Below, piece by piece: positions 43,679 through 53,170 of a DNA stretch of 64,000 nucleotides. A program made the position numbers and the translations under genes. Location: positions 62,001-126,000 of the forward strand of contig NZ_FOGO01000005.1 in the NCBI RefSeq assembly GCF_900111245.1. Direction: 5' to 3'. The notes below the pieces were generated by a model. The model did not search any database. It saw nothing but the letters and a program-made list of their open reading frames with translations, and was not told the origin of the DNA. Every line of letters starts with the position of its first letter. Within the stretch, counting starts at the first letter, position 1. The DNA comes from Streptomyces qinglanensis. GTDB lineage: Bacteria > Actinomycetota > Actinomycetes > Streptomycetales > Streptomycetaceae.

Positions 43679-43747
43679 GCACCGAGCGTATCGGGTGCCG
43701 GGAAGGCCGGGCTGCGGGAGGGGGCAGGCACCGGTAGCGTCGGCGGG

Positions 43748-44638
43748 ATGAACGCGCGAGGAGGGACGGCGGGCGGCGCGCCGGAGGGGGGCCGCCCGCA
43801 GCCGGACCGCGCGCGGGCGGCGGGGCAGCGGGATGCGGTGCGGCTTCCCGAGCCGGCTCCCCCGGCGCGGCTGTCCGTGGCCGCGCAGCCGCTGGAGGGC
43901 GCACCGGGGGCGGTGGCCAGGGGCGCGGACGAGGTGTTCGTCGCGGCGAGCGTGATGAAGGTGCACATCCTCGCGGCGCTGGCGCTGCGGGCGCAGGGCG
44001 CGCTCGGACACCCGGCGCGGGAGGTGACGGCTCAGGAACGGGCGTGGGCCGCCGCGATGATCGAGCGCAGCGACAACACCGCGGCGAACGCGCTGTGGCA
44101 GGCCGCCGGAGGCGCCGCGGGCGTCACCGCGGCCGGACGGCTGCTGGGGACGGCCCGCACCCGCGCGGCCCCGGACGGGCGCTGGGGGCTGAGCACGACC
44201 ACGGCCGCGGACCAGCTCGCGCTGCTGCGTGCCGTGCACGGCCGCGGGCCGCGGCGGGAGGTGCTCGCGCCGTGGGCGCGGCAGTGGGTGCGACATCTGA
44301 TGGGCCGCGTCGTCCCCGCACAGCGCTGGGGTGTCACCGCGGCCGCCGACCCGGGTGACGACGTGCCCGGGGTGCCGCAGGGCGAGGTGAAGAACGGCTG
44401 GCTGCCGCGCACGGCGACCGGGCTGTGGGTGATCAGCAGCGTGGGGCGGGTGACCGCGGCGGGCCGCCCCTGGCTGCTGGCGGTGCTCTCGGACGGGCAC
44501 ACCACCCGGCAGGAGGGCGTCGCCGCGGTGGAGCGCGCCGCCCGCGCCGCGGTGCGGGGGCTCACGGACCGGGCGGACCGGGACCGGGAACCGGCCGCGC
44601 GGAGCGGCGGAGCAGCCGGGCCGGAATCCGGGGAGTGA
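43748..44638 (+). CDS. serine hydrolase, class A beta-lactamase-like
   Basis: A 296-residue protein with SxxK in VAASVMKVHILAAL, SDN in MIERSDNTAANALW and a KNG in place of KTG. It has no signal peptide, unlike true periplasmic beta-lactamases, and the first 55 residues are disordered. TAGCGT lies seven bases before ATG 43748. Its last 77 bases overlap the convergent mycosin gene. Confidence 0.88.
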   Translation: MNARGGTAGGAPEGGRPQPDRARAAGQRDAVRLPEPAPPARLSVAAQPLEGAPGAVARGADEVFVAASVMKVHILAALALRAQGALGHPAREVTAQERAWAAAMIERSDNTAANALWQAAGGAAGVTAAGRLLGTARTRAAPDGRWGLSTTTAADQLALLRAVHGRGPRREVLAPWARQWVRHLMGRVVPAQRWGVTAAADPGDDVPGVPQGEVKNGWLPRTATGLWVISSVGRVTAAGRPWLLAVLSDGHTTRQEGVAAVERAARAAVRGLTDRADRDREPAARSGGAAGPESGE

Positions 44639-45788
44639 ACCCGCGGTGCACGGCGAGGGCCGTCCCGATCAGCACGGCCCCCGCCGCGCCCGCCAGGATC
44701 GCGAACCAGCCGGGTCCCCCCTCGTCCCCGGGCCGCGCGGAGCCGAAGTACTCCTTGCGGTACGAACCCACGGACGGCCGCTGGGCGCGCGGCTCGATGT
44801 GGGAGCCCACCTCGATGGCCGCCGCCGGGTCCACCACGCCGGTGCCCACCGCGTCACTGCGCCCGCCCTCCGGGGTGTGCCCGGCCGTGTCCGAGATCAG
44901 CTCCTTGATCTGCGCCGGGCTCAGCTCGGGGTGGGCGGCCCGCACCAGCGCGACGGCGCCGGAGGTGAAGGCCGCGGCGGCGCTGGTCCCCCAGCCCTGG
45001 TAGTAGCTGCGGTCGGGGTCGGCGATGAGGATGTCCTGGCCCGGCGCGGCCACGGTGGCGTACCAGCGGCGGGTGGAGAAGGAGGCCCGCGCGCCGTTGC
45101 GGTCGACCGCGGCCACGGCGATCACCCCGGGGTAGGCGGCGGGGTAGGAGATGTGGTCGCCGTCCTCCCCTCCGTTGCCGGCCGAGGCGACGACCACGGC
45201 GCCCTTGCGCAGCGCGTAGCGGACGGCGGCGTCCTCGCCGGCGTCGGGGTGCGCGGAGTCGCTGTCGTCCCCGAGCGAGAGGTTGATGACGTCGGCGCCG
45301 TGGTCGGCGGCCCAGCGGATGCCGTCGGCCAGCGCGGTCTTGCGCCGGTCGCGGGCCTCGGCACGCTGCGGGTCCTTCTCCTCCAGCAGCACCCGGACCG
45401 GCAGGATGCGGGCCTCGGGCGCGATGCCGAGCACCCCGTCCTTGCCGTCCTTGCCGTGGCCGTGCCCGGCGATGATCCCGGCCATGGCGGTACCGTGCCG
45501 GGCCCAGGCGCGGTCGCCCTTCCCGGCGCCCATGCCGACCATGTCCGTGCCGGAGCGGACGTTGCGGTGCAGGTCGGGGTGGTCGGCGTCGACGCCGGTG
45601 TCCAGGACGGCGACGGTGACGCCGCGGCCCTTGGTGGTCTTCCACGCCTCCCGGGCATGCAGCGCGTCCAGCGCCCACTCCTTCTCCTGGAGGCCGGCAC
45701 CCCGCGCGTGGGCCGTTCCCGCGGTGAGCGGACCGAGCGCCAGCACGGTGCACAGCAGGGGCAGCAGCGTGCGCAGAAGAGGCTTCAT
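44562..45788 (-). CDS. type VII secretion-associated subtilisin protease (mycosin)
   Basis: A 408-residue S8 protease with a signal peptide (residues 1-28, ending TAHA), catalytic Asp63 in AVLDTGVDADHPDL, His98 in ARHGTAMAGIIAG, and Ser in GWGTSAAAAF near residue 270. A C-terminal membrane helix (FAILAGAAGAVLIGTALAV) anchors it outward. Its start overlaps the partner by ATGA. No EccB/C/D or Esx gene is in the window. Confidence 0.95.
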   Translation of the reverse strand: MKPLLRTLLPLLCTVLALGPLTAGTAHARGAGLQEKEWALDALHAREAWKTTKGRGVTVAVLDTGVDADHPDLHRNVRSGTDMVGMGAGKGDRAWARHGTAMAGIIAGHGHGKDGKDGVLGIAPEARILPVRVLLEEKDPQRAEARDRRKTALADGIRWAADHGADVINLSLGDDSDSAHPDAGEDAAVRYALRKGAVVVASAGNGGEDGDHISYPAAYPGVIAVAAVDRNGARASFSTRRWYATVAAPGQDILIADPDRSYYQGWGTSAAAAFTSGAVALVRAAHPELSPAQIKELISDTAGHTPEGGRSDAVGTGVVDPAAAIEVGSHIEPRAQRPSVGSYRKEYFGSARPGDEGGPGWFAILAGAAGAVLIGTALAVHRGFTPRIPARLLRRSARPVPGPGPPGP

Positions 45789-47047
45789 CGGCTCCCGCCC
45801 TCGCCGTCACCGTCGTCCCTGCCGCCGGCGTGGCCGCCGGCGTGGCCGCCGGCGGCATCCTGACCGGCCCGGTCCCGGTCCTCGGTGCCCCGGCCGCCCT
45901 TCGCCTCCGTGTCGGCGTCGCCGGACTCCCGCCGGACCGTGGCCTCGCGCAGCCGCCGCTCGATCCGGTCGGCGATGCCCTGGGCCTCGTGGCCGAGCCC
46001 GGCCTGGGCCGCGGCCGAGGTCTCCGCCTTGCGGGTGGCGTCGTTCGCCGACTGCGGGTCGGTGACGACGCGGCCGTCGGCGAAGCCGGAGACGGAGTAG
46101 ACCACGACTGGCGCGTCGCGGAGCACGTGCACCGTCCAACTGGCGCGCTGCGCGTCGCCGAAGTCGGCGGCGACCGTGCCGCGGGCGGCGTACGGACGGG
46201 GCATCAGATCGGTGCGCTGGCCGAGGTTCTGGGCGGCGAACCGCTGCCGCAGGTCCCGCATGGCGGCCGGGTCGGCCTCGGTGAACATCAGCCCGACCGT
46301 GGTGACGCTGCTGGAGGTCTCGTCGGCGTAGGTGGCCCGCACCAGCCGGGCACAGCCGACCGGGGTGAGCGCCTTGGCCAGCAGCGGGTCGAAGGCGTGC
46401 GCGCAGCCGCTGTCGGGGGCCACCGCGACACGGGTCCAGCGCCGGTCGGCGCCGCCGGGTCCGGCGCCCTTCCCGTCCAGGGTGCGCGGGAACAGGTCGT
46501 CCACCGGGATCTCGTGCCAGGCGGCGCGGGCCCCGTCGAACCCGGCGGCCACCGTGTGCCGTGCCGCCTCGTCCCCGGACAGCAGCGTCCCGGCGGCCGC
46601 GCCGCCCAGCAGCCCGACGCCGAGCACGAGGCAGACGGCGACGGCGAGCGAACGCACCGTCAGCGGAGAGTGCCCGAAGCGCACGGCGGGCAGCGTCGGG
46701 CGCGGCCTGGCGGGACCCCTCGGCGCGGGCGGCAGGCCGGTGGGCGAGGTGGCCGGTGCGGCGGGCCGCTGGACCGGTACGAAGGTGGCGGTGCGCTGCG
46801 TCCCGGAACCGGGCTCCCGGCCGGTCCCGGAACCCGGCTCGCGGCCCGGACCGGAACCCGGCTCGGCAGGAGCGCTCTCCGGCCCCGCGGCGGCACCGGC
46901 CGCGGCGGCGGCAGCAGCAGTCGGCGCGGCGGCGGGAGGCGGCGGGGCGGCCGGGAGCGGCGGGGCGCTCGGATGCGGCGGAGCCGCGGGCCGGGGCGGG
47001 GCGGCGGGGGGCTCGGGGACGGCAGCGCGGTCGGCGTCGGTGCTCAT
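45785..47047 (-). CDS. membrane protein coupled to the mycosin
   Basis: A 420-residue protein: a 120-residue Pro/Ala-rich cytosolic N-terminus with PGSG(T/P)GRE repeats, one membrane helix (SLAVAVCLVLGVGLLGGAAA, residues 130-155), and an outer domain with two cysteines (SGCAHAFD, PVGCARLV) likely in a disulfide. The tail is a HAGGHAGGRDD repeat. ATGA overlap with the mycosin suggests a joint function in type VII-like secretion. The exact family is not recognised. Confidence 0.85.
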   Translation of the reverse strand: MSTDADRAAVPEPPAAPPRPAAPPHPSAPPLPAAPPPPAAAPTAAAAAAAGAAAGPESAPAEPGSGPGREPGSGTGREPGSGTQRTATFVPVQRPAAPATSPTGLPPAPRGPARPRPTLPAVRFGHSPLTVRSLAVAVCLVLGVGLLGGAAAGTLLSGDEAARHTVAAGFDGARAAWHEIPVDDLFPRTLDGKGAGPGGADRRWTRVAVAPDSGCAHAFDPLLAKALTPVGCARLVRATYADETSSSVTTVGLMFTEADPAAMRDLRQRFAAQNLGQRTDLMPRPYAARGTVAADFGDAQRASWTVHVLRDAPVVVYSVSGFADGRVVTDPQSANDATRKAETSAAAQAGLGHEAQGIADRIERRLREATVRRESGDADTEAKGGRGTEDRDRAGQDAAGGHAGGHAGGRDDGDGEGGSR

Positions 47048-47289
47048 GTGCGCCCCCTCCGTGCGATACCGCCCCGCACGAACGCCGGTTCGAGCGGACG
47101 TGTTCGTCGTGGCCGCGGTGACCTGTTCGCCGCGTGCGTGCTGCGGCGTGCGGCGTCACTCTACGGTGCGCACCGGGAGGGACGGCAACCCGGCCGAGCT
47201 GTGCTGACGCCCTCGACGGGGCGGGGCGGCGGGGGTGTTGCGGCACTCCGGGGCTGTGCGGGCGCGTGCGCCTCTGGCAAGCTGCGAGA

Positions 47290-48504
47290 GTGTTCGATAC
47301 GACTGCCGCTCCCGCCACCGACCGCGCCCGGTACGACCGTGCGACCGCCCGTCTCGACGCGCCCCTCGCGCTCGTCGACCTGGCGGCGTTCGACGCCAAC
47401 GCGGACGATCTCGTACGGCGGGCCGGCGGCAAACCGCTGCGGGTGGCCAGCAAGTCGGTCCGCTGCCGCGCCCTGTTGGAACGGGTGCTGGCCAAGGACG
47501 GGTTCCGCGGAGTGATGGGCTACACCCTCGCCGAGTCGCTGTGGCTGGCCAGGTCGGGCGTCGAGGACGTGCTGCTGGCCTACCCGTCGGCCGACCGCGC
47601 CGGTTACGCGGAGCTGGCCTCGGACCCGAAGCTGGCCGCCGCGGTGACCGTGATGGTGGACGACCCCGCGCAGCTCGCCCTGATCGACGCGGCGCGGGAC
47701 GGCGGCACCGAGCCGATCCGGGTCTGCCTCGAACTGGACACCTCGCTGCGGCTGCTGGGCGGCCGGATCCGGGTCGGTGCCCGCCGCTCCCCGCTGCACT
47801 CCCCCGCCGAGCTCGCCGAACTCGCGCGCACCGTGCAGCGGCGCCCCGGCTTCCGGCTGGTCGGCCTGATGGCCTACGAGGGGCATGTGGCGGGCGTGGG
47901 CGACGCGGTGCCCGGCGCCGCGTTGCGCTCGCGCGCGGTGCGGCTGATGCAGCGGACGGCCCGCCGCGAGCTTGCGGCACGCCGCTCGGCGGCCGTGCGG
48001 GCGGTCCGCGCGGTGGCGCCGGACCTGGAGTTCGTCAACGGCGGCGGTACGGGCAGCGTGCAGCACACGGCGGCCGAGGAGGCGGTGACGGAGGTCGCGG
48101 CCGGCTCGGGGCTCTACGTGCCGCGGCTGTTCGACAACTTCACCTCCTTCACCGGCCGCCCCGCCGCGCTGTTCGCCCTGCCGGTGGTGCGCAGGCCGGG
48201 GGTGGGCGTGGTCACCGTGCTCGGTGGCGGCTATCCGGCCTCCGGTGTCGCGGGGCGCGACCGGCTGCCCGAGGTGTATCTGCCCGCGGGGCTGCGCTAC
48301 GACCCGCAGGAGGGGCCCGGCGAGGTGCAGACCCCGCTGCTGGGTCCGCCCGCCGACGACCTGCTGATCGGGGACAAGGTGTGGTTCCGGCACGCCAAGG
48401 CCGGTGAGCTGTGCGAGCGGTTCGCGACGCTGCACCTGGTGGAGGGCGACCGGGTGACGGACACGGTGCCCACCTACCGGGGTGAGGGCCTGACGTTCCT
48501 GTGA
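47290..48504 (+). CDS. PLP-dependent amino-acid deaminase/aldolase (D-threonine-aldolase-like)
   Basis: A 404-residue fold type III (alanine-racemase-like) enzyme. LRVASKSVRCRALLERVL carries the PLP Lys, the barrel follows with GLMAYEGHVAGVGD and VNGGGTGSVQHT, and the C-terminal domain has LLIGDKVWFRHAKAGE with metal-binding His. GTG 47290 is six bases after CAAGCT, so it may be leaderless. The substrate is not certain. Confidence 0.9.
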   Translation: MFDTTAAPATDRARYDRATARLDAPLALVDLAAFDANADDLVRRAGGKPLRVASKSVRCRALLERVLAKDGFRGVMGYTLAESLWLARSGVEDVLLAYPSADRAGYAELASDPKLAAAVTVMVDDPAQLALIDAARDGGTEPIRVCLELDTSLRLLGGRIRVGARRSPLHSPAELAELARTVQRRPGFRLVGLMAYEGHVAGVGDAVPGAALRSRAVRLMQRTARRELAARRSAAVRAVRAVAPDLEFVNGGGTGSVQHTAAEEAVTEVAAGSGLYVPRLFDNFTSFTGRPAALFALPVVRRPGVGVVTVLGGGYPASGVAGRDRLPEVYLPAGLRYDPQEGPGEVQTPLLGPPADDLLIGDKVWFRHAKAGELCERFATLHLVEGDRVTDTVPTYRGEGLTFL

Positions 48505-48556
48505 GGGAGGGGCGGCGGCGGGGGACTCGGCACCGGAGGGTCGCCCGGGTCCGCCG

Positions 48557-49462
48557 TCAGACGGCCTCGCGGTTGCCGTCGTCGGCGCCCTCGCCCAGCC
48601 CGGTGCGGACCACGCCCTTGCGCAACTCGTCCAGATCGGAGGCGGGAGGCGCCCCGGGCGCGATGTCGACGCTGCTCCACAGCGCGAGGATCTCGTTCTT
48701 GAGGTGCGGTGAGCGGAAGACCACGGCCTCGACGTAGGCGTCCGGCTCCAGCTTGTTCTCCACCCGCCAGCGGACGCGGTATCCCGGCCGGCCGGCGACC
48801 GTGACCGCGCCGGACTCCACGACCTTGTGCTCGGTGATGCCGCCGTACGCCTTCTTGGAGTACGACTGCTTCGCGTTCTTGGCCACCTGGAGCTCTGCGG
48901 CCTCCTTGAGCGCCTTCTCGCCCTCCCAGCCGCTGGAGACGGGCAGCAGCTTCGCGCCGCCGCGTACACAGTTCGTCTCCTGCCCGGGGCAGCGGTACGC
49001 GGTCCGGTGCGCGACGAAGCCGGAATCGGGGTCGGGCCGCTCCCACCCCTCGGGGACGGTCAGCCCGACGCCGAGCCCGGGTTCGGGGACGACGTCACCG
49101 GGTGAGCTCTCCGGCGCCGGGGAGTCCTGACCGCCGTGGTCGCCGTGCGGGTCGTCCTTGCCGTCGGGTCCGGTGGCCTCCGGCGACGGGGAGGAACTGG
49201 AGGCGGCCTTGGGCTCCTCGTCGTCCGAACCGCCCGCCAGCAGCACCCCGCCCACGGCGAGGGCGGCGACCAGCACGACCGCTCCGGCGATGCCCGCGAC
49301 GAGCGGACCGCGCCCGGCCTTCCTGACTCCCGGCCCGGCGGCGCCCGCGGCGGGCCGGGTGTGCTGGGTCCAGGCGCTGCCGTCCCACCAGCGCTGCTGG
49401 GGCGGAAGCGGGGGCGTCTGTCCGGGATCGGGATACCAGCCGGGAGGGGTCGTCATGCTCAC
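48557..49462 (-). CDS. DUF2510 membrane-anchored protein
   Basis: A 301-residue protein: an N-terminal DUF2510 motif (PPGWYPDPGQTPPLPPQQRW, WDGSAWTQHTRP), one membrane helix (GPLVAGIAGAVVLVAALAVG), a Ser/Asp-rich linker and an outer domain with a CPGQETNC disulfide loop. TAGGGT lies six bases before GTG 49462, predicting a leaderless mRNA. No function is known. Confidence 0.88.
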   Translation of the reverse strand: MSMTTPPGWYPDPGQTPPLPPQQRWWDGSAWTQHTRPAAGAAGPGVRKAGRGPLVAGIAGAVVLVAALAVGGVLLAGGSDDEEPKAASSSSPSPEATGPDGKDDPHGDHGGQDSPAPESSPGDVVPEPGLGVGLTVPEGWERPDPDSGFVAHRTAYRCPGQETNCVRGGAKLLPVSSGWEGEKALKEAAELQVAKNAKQSYSKKAYGGITEHKVVESGAVTVAGRPGYRVRWRVENKLEPDAYVEAVVFRSPHLKNEILALWSSVDIAPGAPPASDLDELRKGVVRTGLGEGADDGNREAV

Positions 49463-49544
49463 GCCCGCACCCTAGGGCACAGACGTACGAGGCCGCCGGG
49501 CGCCCCCGGAGGTGCGGGTCCGCGGACCCGCACCCCCGGTACGC

Positions 49545-50834
49545 CTACGCCGCGCCGTGGGCGGTGTCGAACTGGTCCGGGACGATCGAACCGTCGTTCC
49601 TGCGCACCGGACCGAGCGAGCCGTCGGGACGGGTGAAGCCCTCGGTGGAGCACGGGTAGGGCTCCCGCTTGCGGGGCAGCGGTTCGATGAACATCGGGTT
49701 CACCGCCCAGCGTCCGTCGGCGTCGTCGTAGCCGCGGCACATGATCTCCGGCTTGTTGCGGTTGAGCACCAGATGGGTGCCCGTCGCGTCGCCGACGAAG
49801 GTGACGTCGGTGTCCGCGTCACCGCCGCCGATCGCGATCCGGTGCCGCCGGTCCTGCTTCTGCCACGCCCGGGGCCCGTCGATGCCGAAGATCTCCTGGT
49901 TGATCACGCAGCGCTTGCCCTCGATGTAGGGGATCATCTCCCCCTTGCTGCGGGGCATCCCGCCGCAGCCCTCGGTCCAGGTGGTGATCCGGCCGTGCTC
50001 GACCACACTGCGGATGGCGAAGGTGTGCCGGCGGTCGATGCCGACACCGCGCGCCCACTCCTCGGCCACCGGTTCGGAGCCCGCCGAGACGACGTAGACC
50101 TCGAAACCGGCCTTCTTCAGCGTGCGGATCAGGTCCTGCTGCTGCTCGTAGTAGCGGCTGTAGGCGGGCACAGTGTGGGTGCCCACCCGCTGCGTGCTGC
50201 CGACGGGGGCCGCCAGGGCCTCGTCGCGCGCCGCCCTGGCGTAGGAGCGCAGTTCCGGCACGGTGTGGCCCGCGAAGAGCTGCGGGACCCAGGCGTACTG
50301 GGGAACCGTGCGCCGGTGGTTCCACTTCCCGGCGAACGCCTCCTCGCCGGCCATCGTCTCGGCCTCGCCGCGTACCTGCAGGATCTCGTCGGCGCACGCG
50401 TCGTCGGTCGAGGTGGGCAGCGGGTGCCCCACCGGCACGTCGGTGCCGCACGCCTCGGTGAGCGCCCGGTCGGCGGCGGGGGTCAGCCACTTGCTGGTGT
50501 CGGACCAGCGCTCGGGGCGCAGGATCTTGTCGTGCCGCAGGGCCCAGGCGATGGTGGCGTCCGTCGAGTCGTTCTTGACGAGGGTGTTGTCCCAGTCGAA
50601 CGCGGCGACCGGACGGCGGGTGCCGCCGCGCAGGTGTCCCGAGCAGGTACCGCGTTCGTCGATGGTGCGCTGCAGCTTGGCCCGGTTGGCGCCGTGCCAG
50701 GGGAGTTCGGTGGAGAGCTGGGGGCAGTGGCGGCCGCCGCCGTGTCCGGCTGCCGCTTGCGCCGGGACGGGCGAGAGGGTCGCGGCGAGGGCCGCAGCCG
50801 TGGTGAGGCCGGTCAGGACGGATCTGCTGCGCAT
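49545..50834 (-). CDS. secreted HAD-family phosphatase
   Basis: A 429-residue protein with a signal peptide (ALAATLSPVPAQAAA). AAFDWDNTLVKNDST is HAD motif I, VYVVSAGSEPVAEE motif II and VTFVGDATGTHLVL motif IV. Extracytoplasmic members act as acid phosphatases, for example on phosphorylated nutrients. No gene partner is evident. Confidence 0.9.
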   Translation of the reverse strand: MRSRSVLTGLTTAAALAATLSPVPAQAAAGHGGGRHCPQLSTELPWHGANRAKLQRTIDERGTCSGHLRGGTRRPVAAFDWDNTLVKNDSTDATIAWALRHDKILRPERWSDTSKWLTPAADRALTEACGTDVPVGHPLPTSTDDACADEILQVRGEAETMAGEEAFAGKWNHRRTVPQYAWVPQLFAGHTVPELRSYARAARDEALAAPVGSTQRVGTHTVPAYSRYYEQQQDLIRTLKKAGFEVYVVSAGSEPVAEEWARGVGIDRRHTFAIRSVVEHGRITTWTEGCGGMPRSKGEMIPYIEGKRCVINQEIFGIDGPRAWQKQDRRHRIAIGGGDADTDVTFVGDATGTHLVLNRNKPEIMCRGYDDADGRWAVNPMFIEPLPRKREPYPCSTEGFTRPDGSLGPVRRNDGSIVPDQFDTAHGAA

Positions 50835-50899
50835 AGGGCGCCCCTCCTGGGCTGTCGACAGTGACTCTGTGCACGCTACATCGATAGCGGGTGCGTGCC

Positions 50900-50957
50900 G
50901 CTCCGGCCCGCCCGCCGCGCCGCGTCTCCCGTGCGGGAGCGGCGGGCGGGCCGGAGC
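50900..50957 (-). terminator. 19-bp stem terminator of the SDR operon
   Basis: Perfect 19-base arms (50900-50918, 50939-50957) with a 20-base loop lie six bases after the SDR stop on the minus strand. It is one of the strongest hairpins in the window. Confidence 0.8.
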
Positions 50958-50963
50958 AGGCCG

Positions 50964-51758
50964 CTACTGCGGGGTGACGTAGGCGCCCGCGATGCCGCCG
51001 TCGACCAGGAACTCCGCCGCGTTCACGAACGAGGAGTCGTCGCTGGCCAGGAAGGCGACCGCCGAGGCGATCTCCTCCGCCTCGGCGAACCGGCCCGCCG
51101 GCACGTGCACCAGCCGCCGCTGCGCCCGCTCCGGGTCCTTGGCGAACAGCTCCTTGAGGAGCGGGGTGTTCACCGGGCCGGGGCACAGCGCGTTCACCCG
51201 GATGCCCTCGCGGGCGAACTGGACGCCCAGCTCACGGGACATCGCCAGCACCCCGCCCTTGGAGGCGGTGTAGCTGATCTGCGAGGTGGCGGCACCCATC
51301 ACCGCGACGAAGGAGGCGGTGTTGATGATGGAGCCCCGCCCCTGGGCACGCATGTACGGCAGCACTGCCTTGCAGCACAGGTACACCGAGGTGAGGTTGA
51401 CGTGCTGGACGCGCTGCCACGCCTCCAGGCCGGTCTCCAGGATCGAGTCGTCGTCGGGCGGGGAGATGCCCGCGTTGTTGAAGGCGATGTCGACCGAGCC
51501 GTAGGTCTCGTGCGCGGTCCGGAACAGCGCCTCGACCTGGTCGGGGTCGGTGACGTCCGCGGCGACGTACCGGCCGCCGACCTCCTGGGCCGCGGCCTCG
51601 CCGCGCTCGGCGTCCACGTCGGCGCAGACGACGTTCGCTCCCTCGGAGGCGAGGCGGCGGGCGGTGGCGAGGCCGATGCCGCTGCCCGCGCCGGTGACCA
51701 CGGCGGTACGCCCGACCAGGCGGCGGCACACGGCGGTCTCGTTCTCGGTGGCGCTCAC
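50964..51758 (-). CDS. short-chain dehydrogenase/reductase
   Basis: A 264-residue SDR: TGAGSGIGLA cofactor motif, NNAGISPP, catalytic Ser in TASFVAVMGAATS and YxxxK in YTASKGG, and the DGG end. GTG 51758 overlaps the aldehyde dehydrogenase stop (GTGA). It is the third gene of the GlnA-type operon; it may reduce or oxidise the aldehyde or alcohol of the pathway. Confidence 0.95.
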   Translation of the reverse strand: MSATENETAVCRRLVGRTAVVTGAGSGIGLATARRLASEGANVVCADVDAERGEAAAQEVGGRYVAADVTDPDQVEALFRTAHETYGSVDIAFNNAGISPPDDDSILETGLEAWQRVQHVNLTSVYLCCKAVLPYMRAQGRGSIINTASFVAVMGAATSQISYTASKGGVLAMSRELGVQFAREGIRVNALCPGPVNTPLLKELFAKDPERAQRRLVHVPAGRFAEAEEIASAVAFLASDDSSFVNAAEFLVDGGIAGAYVTPQ

Positions 51759-53158
51759 TGGCTCTCCTCGGTGCTGATGAAGACGTTCTTGGTCTCGGTG
51801 AAGGCGGCGAGCGCGTCGGGGCCGAGTTCCCGGCCGAGTCCGGACTGCTTGTAGCCGCCGAAGGGGGTGGAGTAGCGCACGCTGCTGTGCGAGTTGACGG
51901 ACAGATTGCCGGCCGCGACCCCGCGCGAGACGCGCAGCGCGCGGCCGCTGTCCCGGGTCCAGACCGAGCCGGAGAGCCCGTAGTCGGTGTCGTTGGCCAG
52001 CCGCACCGCCTCGTCCTCGTCCTCGAAGGGGACGAGGACGGCGACGGGTCCGAAGACCTCCTCCACCGCGGCGCGCTGCCCCTCGGCGTGCGCCAGCACC
52101 GTGGCCGGGTACCAGTAGCCGGGGCCTTCGGGGACGCTGCCGCGGATGAGCGCGGGCGTCTCCTCGGGGACGTATCCGCGCACGCGCTCCCGCTGGCGGG
52201 CCGAGATGAGCGGGCCCATGGCCGTGGCCCGGTCGGCGGGATCGCCGGCCCGGAAGGCGTGCACCGCGGGCTCCAGGAGCTCCAGGAACCGGTCGTGCAC
52301 GCTGCGCTGGACCAGGATGCGGCTGCGCGCGCAGCAGTCCTGGCCGGTGTTGTCGAGGAAGGAGCCGGGCGCGGCGGCCGCGGCGCGCTCCAGGTCGGCG
52401 TCGGCGAAGACGATGTTGGGGCTCTTGCCGCCGAGTTCGAGGGTGACGCGCTTCACGGACTGCGCGCAGCGGGCCATGACGCTCTTGCCGACGGCGGTGG
52501 AGCCGGTGAAGACGACCTTGGCCACCCGCGGATGGTCGACCAGCGCCGTGCCGGTGACGGCCCCCTCCCCCGGCAGCACCTGGAAGAGCCCTTCGGGCAG
52601 TCCGGCCTCCAGTGCCAGTTCGGCCAGCCGCAGCGCGGTCAGCGGGGTGTCCTCGGCGGGTTTGAGGAGCACCGCGTTCCCCGCGGCCAGCGCGGGCGCG
52701 CTGCCCCAGGCGGCGATCGGCATGGGGAAGTTCCACGGGGCGATCACGGCGACCACGCCCAGCGGTTCCGCGAAGGTGAGGTTCACGCCGCCCGCGACCG
52801 GGATCTGCTGCCCCGTCAGGCGCTCGACCCCGCCTGCGGCGTAGTCGAGCAGGTCGCGCACGTTGGCCGCCTCGCCGCAGGCATTGCCCAGCGGGTGTCC
52901 GGCCTCGCGCATCTCCAGGACGCCGAGTTCCTCGATGCACCCGTCGACGGCGGACGCGAACCGGCGCAGCAGCCGGGCCCGGTCGGCGGGCGCGAGTGCG
53001 GCCCAGGCGGCCTGCGCGGCACACGCGCGTTCGACCGCGCGGTCGACCTGCTCGGGGGTGGTGACGGGGACGGTGGTGAGCACCTCCTCCGTCGCCGGGT
53101 TGACGATGTCGAGCTGCTCGGCTCGGGGCGGGGTGGGTTCTTGCTGCTCGTGCTGCAC
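51755..53158 (-). CDS. aldehyde dehydrogenase
   Basis: A 467-residue NAD-dependent aldehyde dehydrogenase with IAPWNFPM, FTGSTAVGKSVM, LELGGKSP (Glu) and the catalytic Cys in GQDCCARSR. It lies between the glutamine-synthetase-like gene and the SDR and probably oxidises a gamma-glutamyl-aminoaldehyde to the acid, as PuuC does. It overlaps the SDR start by GTGA. Confidence 0.95.
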   Translation of the reverse strand: MQHEQQEPTPPRAEQLDIVNPATEEVLTTVPVTTPEQVDRAVERACAAQAAWAALAPADRARLLRRFASAVDGCIEELGVLEMREAGHPLGNACGEAANVRDLLDYAAGGVERLTGQQIPVAGGVNLTFAEPLGVVAVIAPWNFPMPIAAWGSAPALAAGNAVLLKPAEDTPLTALRLAELALEAGLPEGLFQVLPGEGAVTGTALVDHPRVAKVVFTGSTAVGKSVMARCAQSVKRVTLELGGKSPNIVFADADLERAAAAAPGSFLDNTGQDCCARSRILVQRSVHDRFLELLEPAVHAFRAGDPADRATAMGPLISARQRERVRGYVPEETPALIRGSVPEGPGYWYPATVLAHAEGQRAAVEEVFGPVAVLVPFEDEDEAVRLANDTDYGLSGSVWTRDSGRALRVSRGVAAGNLSVNSHSSVRYSTPFGGYKQSGLGRELGPDALAAFTETKNVFISTEESQ

Positions 53159-53170
53159 TCGGTCGGTTCC

